DNA from: Paludibacterium purpuratum
GTDB lineage: Bacteria > Pseudomonadota > Gammaproteobacteria > Burkholderiales > Chromobacteriaceae
Direction of reading: 5' to 3'
Length of the DNA stretch: 64,000 bases
NCBI RefSeq assembly: GCF_004363805.1
Contig: NZ_SNZP01000007.1
Location: 1 to 64,000, forward strand
In this document: positions 53,909 to 61,800 of the stretch, one piece after another
How the letters are laid out: each line of letters begins with the position of its first letter
How positions within the stretch are numbered: position 1 is the stretch's first letter
Translations under genes and position numbers: made by a program
Notes under the pieces: generated by a model
Told to the model about the DNA's origin: nothing
The model's input: the letters and a program-made list of their open reading frames with translations, nothing else
The model's database searches: none

Positions 53909-54112
53909 TTACTTGCTGCCGTGAGAGCGATCCATCTCCCACTTGTCCCCGCTGACTTCATTGCCCTGCGCCCTTTGGTTGTCTGGCGGGGCCATGCCGT
54001 TGCCGGCCTGGGTTTGCGACGACGAGGTCGCAACCGAATCGTCGGCGGAAGCGAGCAAAGGGATGCCTGCGGAGAAAATGGCCAGAATAGCGGCGAAAAT
54101 ACGAGTTTTCAT
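53909..54112 (-). CDS. Small exported protein of unknown function
   Basis: A 67-residue protein with a signal peptide (MKTRIFAAILAIFSAGIPLLASA) and a mature part of about 44 hydrophilic residues rich in Ser, Gln, Asn and Asp, without cysteines. AAGGAG precedes the ATG, and a terminator follows the stop, so it is a single-gene unit. I do not recognise the family. Confidence 0.7.
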   Translation of the reverse strand: MKTRIFAAILAIFSAGIPLLASADDSVATSSSQTQAGNGMAPPDNQRAQGNEVSGDKWEMDRSHGSK

Positions 54113-54498
54113 GGTTAACTCCTTTGAATGGCGTTTATGATGGCTCCCTGCGCCTTTGTTGTGATTCTGTTATATCGTAACCTGATGTTTAGTACCAGTT
54201 GACAGGAATTAAAAAGTATGAATTTGGTATAAAATGACTTAACATTTTCAGGTTTTAAGCTGCAAGTGATTGATTTTGCCGAAATTTGTGTAATAAATTT
54301 TAACAAAACCAGTATGGATTTGGGTCGTGACGCGTGCCGGTGCCATCTGATTTTGAGGTGTTGGCAAGACGCTACAAACGTCTGAAGGCTCGACCTCGCG
54401 CCATGGGACGCCTAGTTCGTTCGAACTAGGCGTTTTCGACTTCCGGCCGACTGTTTCGTACGACGCGAGCCCCTACACTGGCGGCAAGGAGCCCGCTC
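54113..54498. other. AT-rich intergenic region and moaA leader
   Basis: The left half (54120-54310) is strongly AT-rich and should hold the promoter of the exported-protein gene and that of the moaA-narXL unit. I saw no well-spaced hexamer pair. The right half (about 54330-54437) looks like a structured leader, with AGACG (54367-54371) and CGTCT (54379-54383) as a short stem and a strong hairpin at 54409-54432. Confidence 0.4.
54409..54436 (+). terminator. Terminator-like hairpin in the moaA leader
   Basis: CGCCTAGTTCG (54409-54419) and CGAACTAGGCG (54422-54432) form an 11-bp stem with a 2-nt gap, followed by TTTTCG. It is 62 bp upstream of the moaA start, the position of an attenuator. Confidence 0.65.
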
Positions 54499-55503
54499 AT
54501 GTTCGAATCCTCGTCATCCGCCCCAGCCGAGCTGCTGGACGCTTTCGGCCGTCGCATCGATTATCTGCGCCTGTCGGTCACGGATCGCTGCGATCTGCGC
54601 TGTCGTTATTGCCTGCCCAAAGGCTTCGACGATTACGCCGAACCCGCCGATTGGCTCGGTTTCGACGAGATAGAGCGCGTGGTGGCGGCTTTTGCCGCAC
54701 TTGGGGTGCGGCGTTTTCGACTGACTGGCGGCGAGCCGCTGATGCGTCGCAATCTGACCGCGTTGGTGGCGCGCCTGTCCGTCATCGATGGCGTGCGCGA
54801 TCTGTCGCTGTCGACCAATGCCACTCAGTTGGCGCGCCATGCCGAGGCACTGAAGCAAGCCGGGCTGTCGCGGCTGAATGTCAGTCTCGACTCGCTGGAC
54901 AAAGGCTGCATGCAGCAGGTGACCGGGCGGGATAGTCTGGATACGGTCATGGCCGGGCTCATGGCCGGCAAGGCGGCGGGGCTCGCGCCGATCAAATTGA
55001 ACATGGTGCTGATGCGCGGCATCAATGACGGCGAGGTCGGCCGCATGGCGGCATTCTGCTTCGAGCATGGCTTTATTCTGCGCTTGATCGAAGCCATGCC
55101 CATGGGCGCGAGCGGACGCAATACCAGTTATCTGCCGGTGGCCGACGTCCTGCCTGCACTGATCGAGCGCTTTGGGCTCGTACCCTCCGCGCGGACGCTG
55201 GGCGGCGGCCCGGCCCGCTATTGGCAGACACCGGACGGCCGGGGGCAGCTCGGTACGATTACGCCGATCAGTCAGCACTTTTGCGCCACCTGTAACCGGG
55301 TGCGGTTGTCGGTGGACGGTACGCTGTATCTGTGCCTGGGGCAGGAGGACAAAGTCGAGCTGCGGCCACTCATGCGCGCCGGTTGTGACGATGCCACTTT
55401 GCGCGCGGCCATCGTCGACGCGATTCGACGCAAGCCGGAAAAACACCATTTTGTCGAGACGCCGGCTAAAATCCTCAGATTCATGTCCCAGACGGGTGGG
55501 TAG
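54499..55503 (+). CDS. moaA: GTP 3',8-cyclase MoaA (copy 2)
   Basis: A 334-residue radical-SAM enzyme of molybdenum cofactor synthesis with CDLRCRYC, LTGGEPLM, the C-terminal FCATCNRVRLSVDGTLYLC and the final Gly-Gly. It is strongly similar to copy 1 at 2976-3965 throughout (for example both end RFMSQTGG). AAGGAG precedes ATG 54499. narX starts 5 bp after its stop, so it is probably transcribed with narXL and may supply cofactor for nitrate reductase. Confidence 0.95.
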   Translation: MFESSSSAPAELLDAFGRRIDYLRLSVTDRCDLRCRYCLPKGFDDYAEPADWLGFDEIERVVAAFAALGVRRFRLTGGEPLMRRNLTALVARLSVIDGVRDLSLSTNATQLARHAEALKQAGLSRLNVSLDSLDKGCMQQVTGRDSLDTVMAGLMAGKAAGLAPIKLNMVLMRGINDGEVGRMAAFCFEHGFILRLIEAMPMGASGRNTSYLPVADVLPALIERFGLVPSARTLGGGPARYWQTPDGRGQLGTITPISQHFCATCNRVRLSVDGTLYLCLGQEDKVELRPLMRAGCDDATLRAAIVDAIRRKPEKHHFVETPAKILRFMSQTGG

Positions 55504-55508
55504 CCAGT

Positions 55509-57464
55509 ATGACCATGTCGCCTCTCGATGTTCTGCCGCAGTGGCGGCGTTTGAGCGTTCGCGTTGTTGGTTTCCTGCTGTTGACGCTGCTGATCGGGCT
55601 GACGGCGATCGGCGCCACCTTGTATCTCTCCTGGCAACTGGAGGGCGGCGCCGCCGCCATCAACGCCGCCGGCAGCCTGCGCAAACAAACCTACCGGCTG
55701 GCGCTGTCGCTAGAGGAGTATACCGCGGCGCCCGATCCCGCCTTGCGGCTGCGCATCGTCAATGATCTTGGGGTGTTCGAGCACACGCTGACCCAGCTCA
55801 AGAACGGCGATCCGACACGCCCGCTGTATCTGCCGCACGACGAGACGGTGCATCTGGCCTTCGATCGCATCCGCGCACATTACCAGGCTGAGATCCTGCC
55901 GCCGGCCCAAGCGGTGCTGGCCGGCCGCAACGGCCCGGCGCGCGCCGATTTACGCGTGCGCGCCGACGATTTCGTCGGGCAGATCGACGGGCTGGTGACG
56001 CTTGTCGAACACTACAACGAGCGCCGCACGCTGCTGCTGCAGGCGTCGCAGGTGATGTTGATCGCGATGGCCATCGCCGGTTGCACGGCGCAGATCTATC
56101 TGATGTTTCTGCTGATTTTCCGCCCGTTGGAACGCTTGAGCGAAGGCATGCGCCGCATGGCTTCGCGCGATCTGTCCGTGCGCTTGCCGGTGGAAACGCG
56201 CGACGAATTCGGTGCGTTGACGCAGGGCTTCAACCATATGGCCGACCGTCTGTCGGACTCCTACGCCACGTTGGAGGCACGCGTTCAGGATAAAACCGCC
56301 ATCCTCAACGAGCAAAATCGCGAGTTGTCGTTGTTATATGGCATTACGGCTTGGCTAAACGAGAATTTCGATGCCCAGGAATTATGCCAAGGCTTCGTCG
56401 AGCATCTGCGCACTTGGTTCGGCGCCGCGGCGGCGAGCGTGCGGGTGACCGATCCCGCCGGGCAGCAGGCGCATCTGCTGGCCGCCGATCGATTGCCGGA
56501 CGTGTTGATCGATGCACCCGAGTGCCGCCAGATCGACGATTGCCTGTGCGGGCAGGTGGTGCGTAGCAATGGCGCGGTCATCAAGGATTTTCGCATGGGC
56601 GTGCCGGAAGGATTTCCGGCCTCCTGTACCCGGCTCGGTTTCGCCCAGGTCTCGGCGTTTCCTGTGCGGGCCCGTCAGCAGCAGACCGGCTTCTTTACCC
56701 TCCATTTCCAAACGCCGCACGCCTTCAGTCCGCGCGAAATGCAATTGCTCGACAGCCTGGGCAATCACTTGGGCAATGCGCTGGAAAGCTTGCGGCTTGC
56801 CGCCAGCGAACGCGAGCTGGCGGTGACCCAAGAGCGCAATTTGCTGGCGCAGGGATTGCACGACAGCATTGCCCAGGGCTTGTCCTTCCTCAACCTGCAG
56901 GTGCAGATGTTGGACGATGCCCTCAAGCGCTCGGCGCTCGACGAGGCACGAACCATCGTTCCGCTTTTGCATACCGGCGTGCAGGAAAGTTATGACGATG
57001 TCCGCGATTTACTGCACAATTTCAGGGCTCGGCTGGACGAGAACGATTTGCGTAGCGCGCTGGAAGCCGCCGTCGGCAAGTTCCGCCGCCAGACCGGGTT
57101 GCATGTCGACTTTACCGCGACCGGTCACGGACTGCCGCTGCCGACCGATCTGCAGATCCAAGTGCTGTTCATCTTGCAAGAGGCGTTGTCCAATGTGCGT
57201 AAACATGCGCAGGGCGCGGATCGGGTCGAAGTGCATTATGCCGAGGGGCCGATGCTGTCGCTCGTCATCCGCGACAATGGCCCGGGGCTGGATCCCGCAC
57301 GCATGGCCGAACGCAGCGAGCGCCACGTCGGTCTGCGCATCATGCACGAGCGCGCGGCCCGGCTCGGTGCGACGCTGACGATTGAATCCGGGCCGGGTGT
57401 CACCGTGAGCCTGTCCCGACCCGAACCTAGCCGTGGCGCGATGCCAAGGAATGATCATGACTGA
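55509..57464 (+). CDS. narX: Nitrate/nitrite sensor histidine kinase NarX-like
   Basis: A 651-residue membrane kinase. Two membrane helices (about 18-40 and 178-200) flank a periplasmic sensor with the P-box-like AINAAGSLRKQTYRL, whose Arg is expected to bind nitrate. Then come HAMP (about 200-255), a central GAF-like/cysteine-containing region, the HPK7 phospho-His in QGLHDSIAQGLSFLN, and an ATPase with LQEALSNVRKHA and DNGPGLD. It phosphorylates the NarL encoded next, whose start overlaps its stop by 8 bp. Confidence 0.92.
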   Translation: MTMSPLDVLPQWRRLSVRVVGFLLLTLLIGLTAIGATLYLSWQLEGGAAAINAAGSLRKQTYRLALSLEEYTAAPDPALRLRIVNDLGVFEHTLTQLKNGDPTRPLYLPHDETVHLAFDRIRAHYQAEILPPAQAVLAGRNGPARADLRVRADDFVGQIDGLVTLVEHYNERRTLLLQASQVMLIAMAIAGCTAQIYLMFLLIFRPLERLSEGMRRMASRDLSVRLPVETRDEFGALTQGFNHMADRLSDSYATLEARVQDKTAILNEQNRELSLLYGITAWLNENFDAQELCQGFVEHLRTWFGAAAASVRVTDPAGQQAHLLAADRLPDVLIDAPECRQIDDCLCGQVVRSNGAVIKDFRMGVPEGFPASCTRLGFAQVSAFPVRARQQQTGFFTLHFQTPHAFSPREMQLLDSLGNHLGNALESLRLAASERELAVTQERNLLAQGLHDSIAQGLSFLNLQVQMLDDALKRSALDEARTIVPLLHTGVQESYDDVRDLLHNFRARLDENDLRSALEAAVGKFRRQTGLHVDFTATGHGLPLPTDLQIQVLFILQEALSNVRKHAQGADRVEVHYAEGPMLSLVIRDNGPGLDPARMAERSERHVGLRIMHERAARLGATLTIESGPGVTVSLSRPEPSRGAMPRNDHD

Positions 57465-58107
57465 ACCGATTCGCGTGTTGCTGATCGACGACCACACCCT
57501 GTTTCGTAGTGGCATCAGCCTGCTGTTGTCCAAACAGCCGGATATCCGAGTGGTCGGCGAGGCCGCCGATGGCGCCGAGGGCATCAAACAAGTGCATGCG
57601 CTGACGCCGGATGTGGTGCTGCTCGATTTGAACATGCCCGGCTTGTCCGGTTTGGAAGCGTTGCAATTGATTATGCAGGACGCGCCGGATATGGCGGTGC
57701 TGATGCTGACTGTGTCCGAGGATGCCGAGGATCTGGGTGCGGCGTTGAAGAACGGTGCTCGCGGCTATCTGCTGAAAAACATCGATGCCGACTTCCTGGT
57801 CGGCGCCATTCGCCGCGCTCACGACGGCGAGGCCGTGATTGCCGACGGCATGACCGCCAAGCTCGTCCAACAGTTTCGCGCCGCAGGCAGCGCGCCGGCG
57901 CCTGGTGCCGACAAAGTGCGGCTCACCCCGCGCGAATGCGAGATACTCAGCTGTCTGGCCCGCGGCGACAGCAACAAGGTCATCGCGCGCAAGCTGGATG
58001 TGGCCGAGAGCACGGTCAAAATTCATGTGCAGAACATTCTGAAGAAACTGGGCTTATCGAGCCGAGTGCAGGCGGCGGTCTATGCCGTCGAGCACGGCTT
58101 GGGTTAA
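57457..58107 (+). CDS. narL: Nitrate response regulator NarL-like
   Basis: A 216-residue NarL/FixJ regulator. The receiver has the acidic pair in LLIDDH, the phospho-Asp in VVLLDLNMPG, and Lys in YLLKN. The C-terminal LuxR-type helix-turn-helix reads LTPRECEILSCLARG...IARKLDVAESTVKIHVQNILKKL. AAGGA before ATG 57457 sets the start. It controls nitrate-respiration genes in the family, and such control could also repress formate hydrogenlyase when nitrate is present. Confidence 0.93.
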   Translation: MTEPIRVLLIDDHTLFRSGISLLLSKQPDIRVVGEAADGAEGIKQVHALTPDVVLLDLNMPGLSGLEALQLIMQDAPDMAVLMLTVSEDAEDLGAALKNGARGYLLKNIDADFLVGAIRRAHDGEAVIADGMTAKLVQQFRAAGSAPAPGADKVRLTPRECEILSCLARGDSNKVIARKLDVAESTVKIHVQNILKKLGLSSRVQAAVYAVEHGLG

Positions 58108-58232
58108 TCGCTCGCCCCTCGCGACATTTCTTAACGCTTCTCCCTCCGGCTTCAATGGGCCTGGGCTTGTCAATTGCGAGAGATCGTACTATGACGGACA
58201 AATAACCAATCGGTTTGGTTGAGGGTGAGGGC

Positions 58233-58862
58233 ATGATCCGTGTCGTCATTGCCGAAAAGCATGAGATTGTGCGCGAAGGCATCAAACAACTCTTGTTGCT
58301 GGCCGGCGATATTGCCATCGCGGGCGATGCCAGCGGGAGCGGGCAGCTTATCGAACTCGCGCGCACGACGTCGCCCGACGTGGTGTTGCTGAACATTGCC
58401 CACGCCAATGTGGAGGGTGTGGATGCCATTGCCCGCATCCGATCGCTCGCGCCGGCGCCTGCCATCCTGGTTCTGTCATGCAACGAAGAGCTGCAGCTTG
58501 CCGCGCGCGTATTGAAAGCCGGGGTTGCCGGCGTCTGCAGCTTGGACGGCAGCCCGACAGAGTTGCTCGCCGCGATCCGTAAAGTGGCGCGAGGAGGGCG
58601 CTATATCGATCCGGCGCTGAGCGACCGCTTGCTGTTCGATGTGGCGTTGAACGACACGCGTTTTCCGCATGCCAGATTATCCGAACGAGAGTTCCAGGTG
58701 TTCGAGCGGCTGGTGCGCGGCATCAATGCCAACCAGATCGGGACACAGCTGAACATCAGCGTCAAGACCGTCAGCGCGCATAAACTGCGGCTGATGAAGA
58801 AGCTGAGCGCCGCTTCGGTGGCCGACATGGTGCGCTATGCGATCGAACATCGGTTGATCTGA
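58233..58862 (+). CDS. NarL/LuxR-type regulator with degenerate receiver
   Basis: A 209-residue paralogue of NarL with an intact LuxR-type DNA-binding domain (LSEREFQVFERLVRG, NQIGTQLNISVKTVSAHKLR). The receiver has lost its key residues: the acidic pair is Glu8-Lys9, the phospho-acceptor is Asn54 (VVLLNIAH), and the conserved Lys is absent from VCSLDG. It is therefore probably not switched by phosphorylation. GAGGGTGAGG before ATG 58233 fixes the start. It has no kinase partner beside it and converges on the rhs gene with 3 bp between stops. Confidence 0.88.
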   Translation: MIRVVIAEKHEIVREGIKQLLLLAGDIAIAGDASGSGQLIELARTTSPDVVLLNIAHANVEGVDAIARIRSLAPAPAILVLSCNEELQLAARVLKAGVAGVCSLDGSPTELLAAIRKVARGGRYIDPALSDRLLFDVALNDTRFPHARLSEREFQVFERLVRGINANQIGTQLNISVKTVSAHKLRLMKKLSAASVADMVRYAIEHRLI

Positions 58863-58865
58863 ACA

Positions 58866-61800
58866 CTATCCTTGAGGATAAAACGGCCGGGCGGACTGCG
58901 TGGCGGCCCATGGGAACGTGTATGGCGAAACTCGGCAATGTACAGCGTCGATCTGCCGGTAATGGAGATTATTTTGTTTTAGCGTTTTTAGCAGTTGGTT
59001 GGTATCGACGGGTTTGATGACCGAGCTGACGACGCCTCTGTCACGCACGGCGATGATGTGATAGTCCTTGTCGAAGCTATTGTGAAGCGCCCGGGTGATT
59101 TCCAAGGGTGTGTCTGAGTGGTACGGGTAGAGGTTGTAGTTGCCGATTTCGCGCGGACCTGTAATGGTTTCGCGTGGCGTGTATCTCCGTTGGCCGATCC
59201 TTTCAAGTCCGGGGTCGAGCAAGTAAGCACCATCATCGGCAGCATATCTAATCGTCGTGCCTCGCGGCAGATGGGTTGTCGAAGGGCGCAGGGGCTTCAT
59301 GCCATGTGCAGTGAGCACCGCTCTATTCGGCGCGGCGTAGCCTTTATTGGAATAAATCTCAAAGTTTCCATATGTCACTCGTTCCACCGAGGAACTCATC
59401 GCCACCGGCTCGCTGCTTGCCGCGCGGGAGCCACCTAGGGTCCTGCGACCGGGGGCTTTGCTCTCCTCGGCGATATCATCCACCAACCCATAAGCCTTCC
59501 TAGCGCCTTTAAGTGCCTTATGCTCTGCGCGTGCGCCCTGTACCATACCGCCCGCGGCCGAGGCGAGGCCGCTGCCGAGCGAGATCCAGCCCAGAATGCT
59601 GGAGGCTTCCGGATTGCTCTCCTTGGTGGCGATGCTGGCGATGCCGGTGGCGCCCGAGATCAAGCCGGCGGCGATGGTCACGGTCGCCATCACCGGCCCA
59701 AGCGCACCGGCGCTCGCCACGGTCAGGGCCATGCCCGCCACGGCCAGGCCGATGCCGGCCCAGCCCTTCCAGCTCAGATGCCCGCTCGGGTCGCTGCGGT
59801 TGATTGGGTCGCCGGCGCAGTAGGCGTAGGGGTTGAGGCCGCCGGCGCCGAAGGGGCTGTAGCCGTAGCCGTCCGGGGTGTTGAAGCGCATCAAGATCGG
59901 GTTGTAGGCACGGGTGCCGTTGCCCAGGTGGTAGCTGCCGCTGACCGGGTCGAGCAGTTCGCCGTTGAAGCCCAGCACCGTCAGGTCCTGGGTGTCGGAC
60001 GGGCGGTAGCCGTATGGCGCGTAGCTGTAAGATGCCTGTTGCATCGCGCTCTGGCGCGCCAGTCGCACGCTGCCTTGCGCATCGCTGCCGGTGAGCGCGG
60101 TCGTGCCGGCGCGCCGCTCGGCGACGCAGTGGCCGCCGGCGTGGATCAGGCGCGTGTTGGCGCCGCTTTCGCGCGTTACCAGGTTGACCAGCGTGTCGCC
60201 ATCGTAATAGAGCTCGCGCGTGTCGCCGTTTTGCACCGCCTGGGCGACGAGCCGGTCGGTGCCGTCGTACAGGTAGCGGCCGCCGCCGGCGATCTGGGCG
60301 AGCCGCCCCAATGCGTCGTAGCCTAGCGTGCGGCCGGCTTCGTCCCGCACCAGGCGACCGCAGCCGTCGTAGCGCAGTTCGATGCGCGCCGGGTAGGCCT
60401 CATGGCTGTGCGTGACGGCGGAGAGCTGGTTCTTGTCGGCGTTGTCGTAATGGAAGGTCGCGGTATCATCGCCGCCCAGGAAGGTGGTGGCGACCTGGGT
60501 CACATTGTCCAGCGCGTCGTACTCGAAGGTCTGCGATACGATGGACTGGCCGTAGGCGTCGTGCGGCCGGCCGACGAGGTTGCCGTCCACGCTGTAACGC
60601 TGCAGCCGGTTACGCCGGTCGTATTCGAAGGTCTCGCTACACCACTGCGCATTGTTACGGCGCACCTCGCGCCGGCTGACTTGGCCGTTGAGGGCGTAGC
60701 TTTGCGAGAAGATCCAGTTGTCGTCGCCGCAGACTAGTGTGCGCTGGTTCTCGCGGTTGAAGTCGTCGTAGCCCAGGGTGGTGGTCATGGCCTGTCCGCT
60801 CTGGACGTCGGTGGCGGTCCAATGATCGAGGCGGCCGATGTCGTCATAGACGATGTCGACCGCGACGTCGCCGTCGGCGATGCGCACCACCTGGCCGCGG
60901 TCGTTGTACTGGGTGGTTTGCGTCACCCCGGCGATGTCGGTGTAGTCGAGCGGCAAGCCATTGGGTGTGTAGCCGTAGCGGGCTTGGCGGGAGGTGCCGC
61001 CCGTCGGTTGGAAGGTCTCGTCTTGCATGAGTCCGAGCGGCGAATAGCTTAGCCGGCGTTGGTGACTGCCGGTTTCCTCGGCACTGAGCAAGGCGCCGGT
61101 CTGCTTGTCGTAGTCGAAGGCCTGCGCCACCGTGCCGGCGGCGACGCCGGCCAGCGCATTGTCCAGCTCCTTGACGTATCGATAGCGGATTTCGCTGCCG
61201 TCGGGCTGGGTGAGCTTACTCGGTACCGGTGAGGCGGCGTCGGCATATTCGAGGCGGGTGGTGCGGCCGCCGTTGCTGCTGGCGGTCAGGCGTCCCAGGC
61301 CGTCGAAGGTTTGCGTGCCTTGCGAGACGCCATTGACCAGGATCTCCGTCACCCAATCCGCACCGCCCGAGTCGGGGGCGTAACGGCGGGTGACGACGGT
61401 GCCGTCCGGCAGGGTCTGGGTCGCCACGCGGCCCCAGGCATCGTAATCGTAGCGGGTTTCGCGTCCCAACTCGTCGGTGACGGCAAGCTGCCGGCCGAGA
61501 CCATCGTAGCGCTGCTGTATTTGGCCTTGTTCGGTGCCATCGTGGGTGTAGCGCGTCACGGTGTCGGGCAGGCGCTGCAGCGTGTAGTGGGTAACCTCCC
61601 GACCTTGTCGGCTGCCGGTGAGCTGGGTGGCGACGGTCATCGCCACGGCGTCGGTGGCGGTGTTGAGCTGGTCGCCGACGCTGCCGGTGAGCTGATCGAC
61701 CTGATCCCAGCCGTCGTAGCGTTGCGTGGTGCGGCTGGTCAGTGGGAGGGGGGCGCCGCGCCGGTTGGGGTTGGGTACGATGTCGAACACGTCGCTACGC

